From NCBI GenBank assembly GCA_019689615.1, contig JADGHD010000077.1, positions 1 to 12,900 on the forward strand: a DNA stretch of 12,900 nucleotides, read 5' to 3'. The translations under genes were made by a program, and so were the position numbers. Below the pieces are notes generated by a model. It searched no databases and was not told the DNA's origin. It saw only the letters and a program-made list of their open reading frames with translations. Origin of the DNA: Frankia sp. (lineage in GTDB: Bacteria > Actinomycetota > Actinomycetes > Frankiales > Frankiaceae). The number at the start of each line of letters is the position of its first letter. The stretch's first letter is position 1. This document shows positions 1 to 7,023 of this stretch, in pieces.

Positions 1-1382
1 AGGACGCGGTCGAGGTAGTCGTTGGCGAACACCCCCGCCGGGTCCGCCTGGGCGCGGACCGCGAGGAAGTCGTCGAACCGCGGGTAGAGCCCGCGCAGCG
101 CGGCGGCGTCCAGCGTGTGCAGCTTTCCCCAGTGCGGCCGCCCGCCGGCCGCGACCATGATCTTCTCGACCATGGCGAAGTACTCCTCGTGCGGCGTGCG
201 GTGGTCGACGTGCACGGCGACGTAGCCGGTCGGCCGGCCGAAGGCCGTCGACAGCCACACCTCGTCGGCCGCGGCGACCCGCACCTCGACCGGGAACGAG
301 ATCCGCAGGCCGCTGCGCTCGACGGCGGCGGCGAGCTCGCGGACCACGCCGGCCAGCTCCTCCCGCGGCACCGCGTACTCCATCTCCTTGAACCGGACCC
401 GCCGCGGCGAGGTGAACACCCGGTAGGAGAGGTCGGTGTAGGTGCGCGGGCCCAGCGCCCGCGAGGTCAGCCGGGCCACCGGCTCGATCGTGCCCGGCAG
501 CCGCCGGCCGGTCGCCACCACCAGCCCGAACACGGAGTTCGACAGGAACTCGTCGTCGAACCAGCCGCGCAGCCGGGGCAGCGGGTCGAGCCCGTCGGCC
601 AGCGGGACCCGGGTGTTGCGCTTGGTGAGCGTGCGGTCCGTGTGCGGGAACCAGTAGAACTCGGCGTGGTCGACCCCGTCGAAGAACTCGTCGAAGCCGT
701 CCAGCAGCTCGCCCAGCCGGGCCGAGCCCTCCTCGGCGCGCAGCGCGAACAGCGGCACGGCCTGCAGCGTCACCGAGGTGACGACGCCGACCGCGCCGAG
801 CCCGACCCGGGCGGCGGCGAACAGCTCCGGGCGCTCGGCCGCGGAGCAGGTCACCACGCTGCCGTCGCCGAGGACCAGCTCGAACGCGCGGACCTGGGTG
901 GCCAGGCCGCCGAACCGGGCGCCGGTGCCGTGGGTGCCGGTGGCCAGCGCGCCGGCGATCGTCTGCTCCTCGATGTCGCCCAGGTTGGCCATGGCCAGCC
1001 CGGCCTCGGCGAGCAGCCGGTTGAGCCGGCGCAGCGTCATCCCGGCGCCGACGCTGACCAGCCCGCTGGCGGCGTCGAGCGCGATCAGGTCGGCGCACCG
1101 GTCCAGCACGAGCTGGGTAGCCGGCCCGTCCGGCCGCCCGACCGCGGTGAACGAGTGGCCGGAGCCGATCGGGCGGACCCGGCCGCCCTTCTCGCTCGCC
1201 CGGGCGACGATCGCGGCCACCTCGTCGGCGCCCGCCGGGTGCGCCACCTCCCGCGGGCTCGCGGACTGGTTGCGCGCCCAGTTCGACCAGGCCGACGGCC
1301 GCGTGGCCGAGCCGGGCGCGACCTGGCCGTCGCCACCGTTGCCTCCTGGCCGCGCGCGCCGCCAGCGGGCGGAAGAGCCCAC
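1..1382 (-). CDS. FAD-binding D-arabinono-1,4-lactone oxidase / L-gulono-1,4-lactone dehydrogenase family protein (3' end cut by window edge)
   Basis: Flavoprotein of the vanillyl-alcohol-oxidase superfamily that oxidises an aldonolactone (or a related polyol) using FAD. The N-terminal FAD_binding_4 domain (about residues 40-210) contains GSGHSFTA with His76 at the position that binds FAD covalently in several relatives, followed by GDIEEQTIAGALATGTHGTG. The C-terminal ALO domain ends with the family motif HWGK (417-420) and NDYLDRVL at the window edge, so only a few residues should be missing. From memory the closest recognised relative is Mycobacterium tuberculosis Rv1771; substrate here is not provable. 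The GTG at 1382 is chosen because GGGAGG lies 6 nt upstream. An in-frame ATG at 1415 lacks a ribosome site. About 29 N-terminal residues precede the usual start of the domain. It is divergent from the PLP gene at 1517. An alditol oxidase activity is the main alternative. Confidence 0.9.
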   Translation of the reverse strand, partial: MGSSARWRRARPGGNGGDGQVAPGSATRPSAWSNWARNQSASPREVAHPAGADEVAAIVARASEKGGRVRPIGSGHSFTAVGRPDGPATQLVLDRCADLIALDAASGLVSVGAGMTLRRLNRLLAEAGLAMANLGDIEEQTIAGALATGTHGTGARFGGLATQVRAFELVLGDGSVVTCSAAERPELFAAARVGLGAVGVVTSVTLQAVPLFALRAEEGSARLGELLDGFDEFFDGVDHAEFYWFPHTDRTLTKRNTRVPLADGLDPLPRLRGWFDDEFLSNSVFGLVVATGRRLPGTIEPVARLTSRALGPRTYTDLSYRVFTSPRRVRFKEMEYAVPREELAGVVRELAAAVERSGLRISFPVEVRVAAADEVWLSTAFGRPTGYVAVHVDHRTPHEEYFAMVEKIMVAAGGRPHWGKLHTLDAAALRGLYPRFDDFLAVRAQADPAGVFANDYLDRV

Positions 1383-1516
1383 GGACCACCTCCCGATGCG
1401 GTGATACCGCTCCATGGTGACGTGCCCGACCGGCGGATACCCGGGCGGGTTGGTGCGCCGGTGCGTTCGCGATGCACACTGCCGCATATGGCACACCGGC
1501 CCGCTGACCTCCGCCC
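1383..1516. promoter_or_regulatory. Divergent promoter region between flavoenzyme and PLP enzyme genes
   Basis: The 134-bp gap must hold the promoters of both outward-reading genes. It contains the flavoenzyme ribosome site (GGGAGG read on the minus strand, 1389-1394) and an inverted repeat TGCC-6-GGCA around a CATATG core (1480-1493), the most A/T-rich spot in the gap. An imperfect dyad GTGC...GCAC lies just before it. These could be an operator or overlapping -10 elements for both directions; no convincing -35 is visible. Confidence 0.4.
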
Positions 1517-2761
1517 ATGCTGAGGACAGCCCACCGACCGACCACAGCGGGGCCGGACTGGGCCCGGCTGGCGGCGGCGACCGCCGACCTCGACCCGCCG
1601 TTCGCCGTCGTCGACCTGCCGGCGCTGCTGGCGAACGCGGCCGACATGCGCCGGCGCGCTGGCGGGCGCCCGATCCGGGTGGCCAGCAAGTCCGTGCGCG
1701 CCCGGGAGGTGCTGCGCCGGGTGCTCGCCCTCGACGGGTACGCCGGCGTCCTGGCCTACTCCCTGGCCGAGGCGCTCTGGCTGGCCGAGGGGCTGCCCGG
1801 GACGGACATCGTCGTCGGCTACCCGACCGCCGACCGGGCGGCGCTGCGCGCGCTGGCCGCCAGCGAGGAGCTGGCCAGCCGGGTGACGCTGATGGTCGAC
1901 TCGGTCGACCAGCTCGACTTCGTGGATGCGGCCCTTCGGGGCGGTGACGGGGGCGGCCTCGGGCCGGGACGGCGCCCGCCGCTGCGGGTGTGCCTGGACC
2001 TGGACGCGTCGCTGCGGCTCGGCGGCGGACGGGTGCACCTGGGAGTACGCCGCTCGCCGGTGCACACCCTGGCCGAGGCCACCGCCCTGGCCAGGGCGGT
2101 CGGGGCGCGGCCAGGGTTCCGGCTGGTCGGGCTGATGGCGTACGAGGCCCAGATCGCCGGGCTCGGCGACGCCCCGGCCAGCCGGCTGCGGGCCGCGGCG
2201 CTGCGCCGGATCCAGGCCAGGTCGCGGGCGGAGCTGGCCGAGCGGCGGGCGGCGGTGGTCGCGGCGGTGCGCTCGCTCGCCCCGCTGGAGTTCGTCAACG
2301 GCGGCGGCACCGGCAGCCTGCACACCACGTCGGCCGAGCCGGCGGTGACCGAGCTGGCCGCCGGGTCGGGGCTGTACGGGCCGACGCTGTTCGACAGCTA
2401 CCGGGCGTTCACCCCGGCCCCGGCGGCGCTGTTCGCGCTGGCGGTGGTCCGCCGGCCGGCACCGGGCTTCGTCACGGTCGCCGGCGGCGGCTGGATCGCC
2501 TCCGGCCCGCCGGGGCCGGACCGCTCCCCCCGCCCGGTGCACCCGGCCGGGCTGCGACTGATCGGCACGGAGGGCGCCGGCGAGGTGCAGACGCCGCTGC
2601 GCGGGCGGGCCGCCGACCGCCTGCGCCCGGGCGACCGGGTCTGGTTCCGCCACGCCAAGGCGGGCGAGCTGTGCGAGCACGTCAACGAGCTGTACCTGGT
2701 CGAAGCCGACGGCTCGGTCGAGGCGGTCCCCACCTACCGCGGCGAGGGCCGGGCGTTCTGA
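1517..2761 (+). CDS. PLP-dependent amino acid deaminase/aldolase-like protein (alanine racemase N-terminal fold, D-serine dehydratase-like C-terminus)
   Basis: A 414-residue fold-type III PLP enzyme. The N-terminal TIM-barrel part has VASKS with Lys58 as the expected Schiff-base lysine, and GTGSLH around residues 262-267 fits the PLP phosphate-binding region. The C-terminal part (about 310-400) is D-serine-dehydratase-like, with IGTEGAGEVQTPL, then GDRVWFRHAKAGELC, in which His379 and Cys386 are candidate metal ligands by analogy with the zinc site of eukaryotic D-serine dehydratase, though the spacing differs. Likely role: elimination or retro-aldol cleavage of a D- or beta-hydroxy amino acid; substrate unknown. 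The start is an ATG with no clear ribosome site, but only about 25 residues precede the conserved core, which suits the family. It is divergent from a flavin oxidase and convergent with the histidine kinase gene. It is not a canonical biosynthetic alanine racemase, because the usual C-terminal beta domain is replaced. Confidence 0.85.
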   Translation: MLRTAHRPTTAGPDWARLAAATADLDPPFAVVDLPALLANAADMRRRAGGRPIRVASKSVRAREVLRRVLALDGYAGVLAYSLAEALWLAEGLPGTDIVVGYPTADRAALRALAASEELASRVTLMVDSVDQLDFVDAALRGGDGGGLGPGRRPPLRVCLDLDASLRLGGGRVHLGVRRSPVHTLAEATALARAVGARPGFRLVGLMAYEAQIAGLGDAPASRLRAAALRRIQARSRAELAERRAAVVAAVRSLAPLEFVNGGGTGSLHTTSAEPAVTELAAGSGLYGPTLFDSYRAFTPAPAALFALAVVRRPAPGFVTVAGGGWIASGPPGPDRSPRPVHPAGLRLIGTEGAGEVQTPLRGRAADRLRPGDRVWFRHAKAGELCEHVNELYLVEADGSVEAVPTYRGEGRAF

Positions 2762-2764
2762 CCC

Positions 2765-2791
2765 CGCGGCGCTGCTGCGGCCCGCGCCGCG
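2765..2791. terminator. Hairpin between convergent genes
   Basis: A perfect 8-bp stem (CGCGGCGC at 2765-2772 with GCGCCGCG at 2784-2791) with an 11-nt loop fills the 34-bp gap between the stop codons of two convergent genes. There is no U-tract on either strand, which is common for actinobacterial terminators. It is likely to act in both directions. Confidence 0.55.
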
Positions 2792-2795
2792 CCGT

Positions 2796-4091
2796 CTAGC
2801 CGAGGTGGACGCCGGGAGCGAACTTGGGGACCCGGAAGCTGACCTTGGTGCCGGCGCCGGGGGCGGTCTCGACGACCAGGCCGCACTCGTCACCGAAGAC
2901 CGAGCGCAGCCGGGCGTCGACGTTGCCGAGGCCGACCGAGCCGCCGACGTGCTCGCCGGCCAGCACCCGCCGGACCACCTCCGGGTCGCTGCCGGCCCCG
3001 TCGTCCTCCACCCAGATGTGCGCGGCGGCGCCGTCGTCGGTCGCGCCGAGCGAGATGTGGCCGACGCCGGGGCGGCCCTCGATGCCGTGCCGGACCGCGT
3101 TCTCCACCAGCGGCTGGATCGACAGGAACGGGATGACGACCGGCAGCACCTCGGGCGCCACCAGGATCTGCACGACCAGCCGGTCGCCGAACCTGGCCTG
3201 CTCCAGGGCCAGGTAGCGCTCGACGTTGCGCAGCTCGTCTGCCAGGGTGGTGAACTCGCCGCTGCGGCGGAACGCGTACCTGGTGAAGTCGGCGAACTCC
3301 AGCAGCAGCTCCCGCGCCCGCTCCGGGTCCGTGCGCACGAACGAGGCGATCGCCGCCAGCGAGTTGTAGATGAAGTGCGGGCTGATCTGCGCCCGCAGCG
3401 CCCGCAGCTCGGCCTCCACCGCCCGCGTCCGCGACGCCTCCAGCTCGGCCAGCTCGACCTGCGTGGACACCCAGCGGGCCAGCTCCTCGACCGCGCGGGC
3501 GAGCCCGGCGCCGACCGCGGGGGCGTAGGCGACCAGCGCACCGACCACCTCGTCGCCGCTGGTCACTGGCGCGACCACGGCCGCGCCCACCGGGCAGGCC
3601 GGGTCGTCGCAGCGCCGCGGCCCGCCGCCGTCGCCGTCGTTCCCTCCAGCCAGCTCCCCGCCGCCGTCGCGCTCGCCGGAGCCACCGTTGCCGACCGGGC
3701 CGAGCACCGCGACGTCGGCCGCGGTGAGCACGGCGGTGCGGCCGGCGGTGAGCGCCGGCGCGGCGTGGCGGACCGCGTCCGGGCCATGGCGGGTCTCGCC
3801 GGGGCCGTCCCAGGCCAGGGTGCGGGTGGTGTCGGTGATCGCCACGGCGGAGGTGCCGAGCAGCGCGCGCAGGTGGCGGACCGCCTTGGCCGCTCCCGCC
3901 GGGCCGAGCCCTTCACGCAGGTGCGGGGCCGCCAGCGAGGCCGTGTGCAGCGTCGCGAACGTGGCCCGTTCGGCCTGCGTCCCCAGCCCGTCTGGGCTGC
4001 GCAGCATCCGGGCCACCCTGACGCCGACGATGGCGGCGAGCGCGCCGATCAGCGCGCCCACTGCCAGCCAGACCAGCTGGTCGAGCTCCAC
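2796..4091 (-). CDS. LytS-type sensor histidine kinase with single N-terminal membrane helix
   Basis: A 431-residue membrane-anchored kinase. Residues 6-27 form one transmembrane helix. A GAF-like sensor region (about 45-205) contains SAVAITDTTRTLAW and then a Cys-x4-Cys-Pro element (Cys161, Cys166) followed by AAVVAPV, as in LytS-family GAF domains. A glycine/aspartate-rich stretch (131-158) interrupts it. The His_kinase domain has QISPHFIYNSL, with His239 as phosphoacceptor, followed by the LytS-type N box QPLVENAVRHGI (326-337) and ATP-lid glycine motifs DDGAG (363-367) and GSVGLGNV (384-391). Catalytic residues look intact. Classical LytS proteins have a multi-helix 5TM sensor; here it is replaced by one helix. 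Partners should be LytTR-type response regulators, but none is in the window. The start is GTG without a strong ribosome site. It follows the small membrane protein by 68 bp and may share its promoter. Confidence 0.92.
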   Translation of the reverse strand: MELDQLVWLAVGALIGALAAIVGVRVARMLRSPDGLGTQAERATFATLHTASLAAPHLREGLGPAGAAKAVRHLRALLGTSAVAITDTTRTLAWDGPGETRHGPDAVRHAAPALTAGRTAVLTAADVAVLGPVGNGGSGERDGGGELAGGNDGDGGGPRRCDDPACPVGAAVVAPVTSGDEVVGALVAYAPAVGAGLARAVEELARWVSTQVELAELEASRTRAVEAELRALRAQISPHFIYNSLAAIASFVRTDPERARELLLEFADFTRYAFRRSGEFTTLADELRNVERYLALEQARFGDRLVVQILVAPEVLPVVIPFLSIQPLVENAVRHGIEGRPGVGHISLGATDDGAAAHIWVEDDGAGSDPEVVRRVLAGEHVGGSVGLGNVDARLRSVFGDECGLVVETAPGAGTKVSFRVPKFAPGVHLG

Positions 4092-4159
4092 GGCGGCACG
4101 GTAGCCCAGTTCGCCCGGTTCATCACGCCCGCCGAGGCACTCCCGCCGCCCAGGCCCGC

Positions 4160-4369
4160 TCAGCAGCGATGGGGGTCGCCGGGCCTGGCCGAGGCGACGG
4201 TGGCGCGCTCGGCACCCGGACGGAAGCCGCCGAGCCAGACCGGGGGCTGATCCGGCTGGCGGGAGCGCGGCGGCCGCCAGTCGCGGCCGTCACGCGAGTC
4301 GGCGCCCCAGCGCAGGGCGACGATCGTGAGGAGGACGAGGATGCCGATGAGGACGATCGCGGTGACCAT
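4160..4369 (-). CDS. Small single-pass membrane protein of unknown function
   Basis: A 69-residue protein that I do not recognise as a named family. It begins MVTAIVLIGILVLLTIVALRW, a single hydrophobic helix, and continues with a charged, Pro/Arg-rich tail (roughly residues 25-69) expected in the cytoplasm. ATG 4369 is preferred over the in-frame GTG at 4378 because a run of G residues just upstream can pair with 16S rRNA. It reads in the same direction as the LytS-type kinase and ends 68 bp before it, so the two may be co-transcribed, with the helix possibly acting as a partner of the kinase membrane segment; this is inference. A competing frame over the same bases (4123-4380) is Ser/Arg-rich without a helix and is judged a shadow. 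Confidence 0.6.
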   Translation of the reverse strand: MVTAIVLIGILVLLTIVALRWGADSRDGRDWRPPRSRQPDQPPVWLGGFRPGAERATVASARPGDPHRC

Positions 4370-4384
4370 GCCCCCCACACTGCG

Positions 4385-4440
4385 CGCCGCGGATCAATCA
4401 GTCCATCGATATTTTCCAGAACAGACCGTTAAGGAGAGCT
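4385..4440 (-). promoter_or_regulatory. AT-rich putative promoter region for the small membrane protein and kinase genes
   Basis: Within very GC-rich DNA this short stretch contains ATCAATCA, ATCGATATTTTCC and GTTAAGG, the strongest local A/T enrichment in the left half. It lies between the palindrome after the deacylase gene and the start of the small membrane protein gene, where a promoter is required. I cannot place a convincing -10/-35 pair on the minus strand. Confidence 0.4.
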
Positions 4441-4459
4441 ACACGGCTGCCCGGGCGGG

Positions 4460-4481
4460 CACCGGCCGGCGCCGGCCGGTG
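4460..4481 (-). terminator. Perfect 22-bp palindrome just after the YbaK-type gene
   Basis: The arms CACCGGCCGGC (4460-4470) and GCCGGCCGGTG (4471-4481) are exact reverse complements. The palindrome begins 10 nt past the stop codon of the deacylase gene, and overlaps a second dyad CCGGT-GA-ACCGG. The position and GC content suit a factor-independent hairpin terminator lacking a U-tract. An operator role is less likely this close to a stop codon. Confidence 0.55.
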
Positions 4482-4491
4482 AACCGGCTGG

Positions 4492-4962
4492 CTAGTCGTC
4501 CACGCGGATGTCGACGACCTCGCCGCCGGTGAGCGCGACCAGCTCGTCCGGGGTGGTCGGGAAGACCGCGTTCGGGGTGCCGGCGGCCGCCCACAGCTCG
4601 GAGTGGGTCATCAGGTCCCGGTCGATCAGGATGCGCAGCGGGTGGGCGTGCCCGACCGGCGGCACCCCGCCGATGGCGTACCCGGTGGCCTCGCGGACGG
4701 TCTTCGCGCCGGCCCGGCCGACCGGCTCGCCCACGACCCCGGCGACCTTGTCCGTGTCCACCTGGTTGACCCCGGAGCACAGCACCATCAGCGGCTTCTG
4801 ACCGGCCAGGAAGACCAGGCTCTTGACGATCCGGTCTACGGTCGTGCCCAGCTCGACGGCGGCCTCGGTTGCGGTGTGTGAGCTGTTCGGCAGCTCCCTG
4901 ACCTCGCCGGCCGCGCCCAGCTCGCGCAGCTTCTCCTGGAAACGCTCAGCCGTCGGATGCAT
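4492..4962 (-). CDS. YbaK/EbsC-family aminoacyl-tRNA deacylase
   Basis: A 156-residue single-domain protein of the YbaK/ProRS-associated editing family. Members hydrolyse mischarged tRNAs in trans (for example Cys-tRNAPro or Ala-tRNAPro) in the cytoplasm. The conserved lysine is in IVKSLVF (Lys47), and the signature GGVPPVGH occupies 98-105, followed by IDRDLMTHSELWAAAGTPN and a TTPDELVALTGGEVVDI end typical of the family. Length is normal for a free-standing deacylase. ATG 4962 is preceded by an AGGGGC ribosome site about 6 nt upstream. It lies 186 bp after the LysR gene in the same direction and is followed by a strong palindrome, so it is probably monocistronic. The exact tRNA substrate cannot be assigned from the sequence. 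Confidence 0.92.
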   Translation of the reverse strand: MHPTAERFQEKLRELGAAGEVRELPNSSHTATEAAVELGTTVDRIVKSLVFLAGQKPLMVLCSGVNQVDTDKVAGVVGEPVGRAGAKTVREATGYAIGGVPPVGHAHPLRILIDRDLMTHSELWAAAGTPNAVFPTTPDELVALTGGEVVDIRVDD

Positions 4963-5116
4963 GCGATGCCCCTGCCCGTCCCTGCGGATGCCGTCTGATC
5001 AGGTGTACCAGGGTCGCGCGGGCGCCGCGAACATCGTTGTGCTGCCCTGGCCAGCGTGGGCCCGCCGCTGGCCTGGACGTGGGCTGGGTGGGCAAGCCGA
5101 CTACGGACCGTGGCCA

Positions 5117-5143
5117 GGCCGGCGGCGCGCGGCGACGCCGGCC
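5117..5143 (-). terminator. Hairpin after the LysR-type gene
   Basis: GGCCGGCG (5117-5124) and CGCCGGCC (5136-5143) form a perfect 8-bp stem with an 11-nt loop, starting 5 nt past the stop codon of the LysR-type gene. No U-tract follows. It is a plausible terminator separating this gene from the deacylase. Confidence 0.5.
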
Positions 5144-5148
5144 GCGGG

Positions 5149-6153
5149 CTAGCCGAGCGTGGCCGGGACCCGGCCGGCCGCGTGCTCGCCGCCCGGGTCG
5201 GCCGCCCCGGCCCCGCCCGCGGCGGCCGCCCCGGCGCCGGCCGCGCCCGCGCCAGCGACGGCCACCTCGCCGGCGGCGCGCAGCAGCGCGTCGAGCACCA
5301 CCGCGACGTGCGGGGCGGTCGCGGAGCCGCGGCGCAGCGCGATCACCAGCGGGCGGACCGTGCGCTCGGCCAGCGGCCGCAGCACGACCTTGTCGGTGGA
5401 GCTCAGCCCCGCCAGCCGCGGGATGAGCGCGACCCCGCAGTTCGCCTCGACCAGTCCGAAGACCACCGGGAACTCGTCGCAGCGGTGCCGGATCCGCGGG
5501 GAGAACCCGGCGGCCCGGCACGCGTTCTCCAGGATCACCAGGCAGGCGGTGCCCTGCCGGCTGGCGACGAAGGTCTCCCCGGCGAGGGCCGCCAGCGGCA
5601 CGGCGTCCAGCCCGACGAGCGGGTGGTCGGCCGGCAGCGCGACGTCGAACAGGTCGTCGAGCAGCTTCAGCGCCTCGATCCGGCCGTCGCTGACGGGGTG
5701 GTCGGCGGCGAAGCCGACCGCCAGGTCCAGCTCGCCGCCGACCAGCATGTCGTAGCAGCCCGGCGGGTCGACATCGATGATGGTGAGGTCGATGCCCGGG
5801 TGGCTGCGCCGCAGCGCCTCGATCGCCGGCACCACGATGCCGGTGATCGCGGTCGGGAAGGCGGCGACGGTGACCGTGCCCGCCTCGCCCCGGCTGAGCG
5901 CGGCGAGGTCCGCCTCGACCCGCTCGAGCTGGGCGAAGATCTCGTCGGCGTGCCGCAGCAGCACCCGGGCGGCGGCGGTGAGCCGCACCCCGCGGCCCTG
6001 CGGCTCGAGCAGCGGGACGCCGACCTCCTTGGCGAGCGTGGCGAGCTGCTGGCTGACCGCGGACGGGGTGAGGTGCAGCGCCAGGGCGGCCGCGTGCACG
6101 GTGCCTCGGCTGTCGAGCTCTCGGAGCAGGCGGAGCCGCCGGACATCGATCAT
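5149..6153 (-). CDS. LysR-family transcriptional regulator
   Basis: A 334-residue LysR-type regulator. The N-terminal winged helix-turn-helix (about residues 1-62) starts MIDVRRLRLLRELDSRGTV and contains HLTPSAVSQQLATL as the recognition-helix segment. A linker helix follows and then a LysR_substrate effector domain (about 90-290) with TVAAFPTAITGIVVPAIEAL. ATG 6153 is chosen because LysR proteins of this subgroup begin with this motif and a TAAGCT -10-like hexamer sits 7 nt upstream, suggesting a leaderless transcript. An in-frame extension to 6216 would add 21 atypical residues. The last 40 or so residues form an Ala/Gly-rich tail beyond the normal domain end. Effector and targets are unknown. 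Such genes usually sit divergent from a transporter or enzyme gene, but here the neighbour on that side is the end of livF. Confidence 0.9.
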   Translation of the reverse strand: MIDVRRLRLLRELDSRGTVHAAALALHLTPSAVSQQLATLAKEVGVPLLEPQGRGVRLTAAARVLLRHADEIFAQLERVEADLAALSRGEAGTVTVAAFPTAITGIVVPAIEALRRSHPGIDLTIIDVDPPGCYDMLVGGELDLAVGFAADHPVSDGRIEALKLLDDLFDVALPADHPLVGLDAVPLAALAGETFVASRQGTACLVILENACRAAGFSPRIRHRCDEFPVVFGLVEANCGVALIPRLAGLSSTDKVVLRPLAERTVRPLVIALRRGSATAPHVAVVLDALLRAAGEVAVAGAGAAGAGAAAAGGAGAADPGGEHAAGRVPATLG

Positions 6154-6258
6154 GAAGTGGAGCTTAATCGTTCTGACGAAAAAGACTAGCTGGACCGACG
6201 GATCCGGCGGGCGCACGCTGGCTCCATGCCTGCTGCCGCCCTCGTCGCGCCGGCCGGG
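6154..6258. promoter_or_regulatory. Promoter region of the LysR-type gene, with leaderless -10 element
   Basis: On the minus strand TAAGCT (6166-6161) fits the TANNNT -10 consensus and ends 7 nt before the LysR ATG, the spacing expected for leaderless transcription. An A/T-rich tract (6163-6195) including a run of five A/T pairs precedes it. LysR regulators generally bind such tracts near their own promoter. The other half of the gap (6196-6258) is GC-rich and includes the livF 3' end; no clear livF terminator hairpin is seen. Confidence 0.5.
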
Positions 6259-7023
6259 TCAGGACTTGCGGACCCGGGTGACGACGGTCGTGTCCGGCTC
6301 GATGCCGGGCTGCTCGCCAACGTCCTCGCCGAGGTAGGCCTGGCGGACCCGGTCGTCGGCCAGCAGCTCGGCCGCCGGGCCCTCGAGGACGACGTGCCCG
6401 GTCTCCAGGACGTAGCCCCGGTTGGCGATCTTCAGCGCCTGGGCCGCGTTCTGCTCGACCAGCAGCACGGCCACGCCCTCGCTGTTGATCTGCGAGATGA
6501 CCTCGAAGATGGTCCGCACGACCAGCGGCGCCAGCCCCATCGACGGCTCGTCGAGCAGCATCAGCCGGGGCCGGCTCATCAGGGCCCGGCCGATCGCGAG
6601 CATCTGCTGCTCACCGCCGGAGAGCGTGCCGCCGTCCTGGGATATCCGTTCCTTCAGCCGCGGGAACAGCGCGAAGACCCGCTCCAGGTCCTCGCCCACG
6701 TGCCTGCGGTTGTGGAACGCCCCCATGAGCAGGTTCTCGCGCACCGACATCGTCGGGAAGATCCGCCGGCCCTCGGGGGCGTGCGCCACGCCGAGCTCGA
6801 CCAGCCTGTGCGGCGGGATCCGGGACAGCGGCTCGCCGTCGAGCCGGATCTCGCCCCGCCGCGGCTTGAGCAGGCCGGAGATCGTGCGCAGGGTCGTCGT
6901 CTTGCCGGCGCCGTTCGCGCCCAGCAACGTGACGATCTCGCCGGCGTCGACGGTGAGGTTCACCCCGCGCAGCGCGGTCACCGCGCCGTAGGAGACCTCG
7001 ACGTCGACCAGCTCCAACAGCAT
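6259..7023 (-). CDS. livF: Branched-chain amino acid type ABC transporter, ATP-binding protein LivF
   Basis: A 254-residue cytoplasmic ATPase that drives the importer together with LivG. Visible motifs: Walker A GANGAGKT (35-42), Q-loop region PEGRRIF (83-89), signature LSGGEQQ (134-140), Walker B LMLLDE (154-159), and VLLVEQN, where Gln replaces the switch histidine, a normal feature of LivF. Length is slightly above the typical 235-240 because of a charged C-terminal tail. Its ATG overlaps the livG stop codon by one base (TGATG), indicating translational coupling. It is the last gene of the livHMGF unit. Substrate specificity lies elsewhere, and the family also includes amide and urea importers, but the encoded proteins look Liv-like rather than Urt-like. 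Confidence 0.95.
   Translation of the reverse strand: MLLELVDVEVSYGAVTALRGVNLTVDAGEIVTLLGANGAGKTTTLRTISGLLKPRRGEIRLDGEPLSRIPPHRLVELGVAHAPEGRRIFPTMSVRENLLMGAFHNRRHVGEDLERVFALFPRLKERISQDGGTLSGGEQQMLAIGRALMSRPRLMLLDEPSMGLAPLVVRTIFEVISQINSEGVAVLLVEQNAAQALKIANRGYVLETGHVVLEGPAAELLADDRVRQAYLGEDVGEQPGIEPDTTVVTRVRKS

Noticed and set aside
1383..1415. Alternative ATG start of the flavoenzyme gene
   Set aside because: In frame but without a ribosome site, while GTG 1382 has GGGAGG 6 nt upstream.
117..1523. 468-codon open frame on the plus strand
   Set aside because: Antisense shadow of the flavoenzyme gene; Arg/Gly/Pro/His-rich with no recognisable domain.
1085..3541. 818-codon open frame on the minus strand
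   Set aside because: It crosses the flavoenzyme, the divergent PLP gene and the kinase, has Arg/Ser/Pro-rich composition without domains, and exists only because stop codons are rare in such GC-rich DNA.
2805..4250. 481-codon open frame on the plus strand
   Set aside because: Antisense shadow of the histidine kinase and small membrane protein genes.
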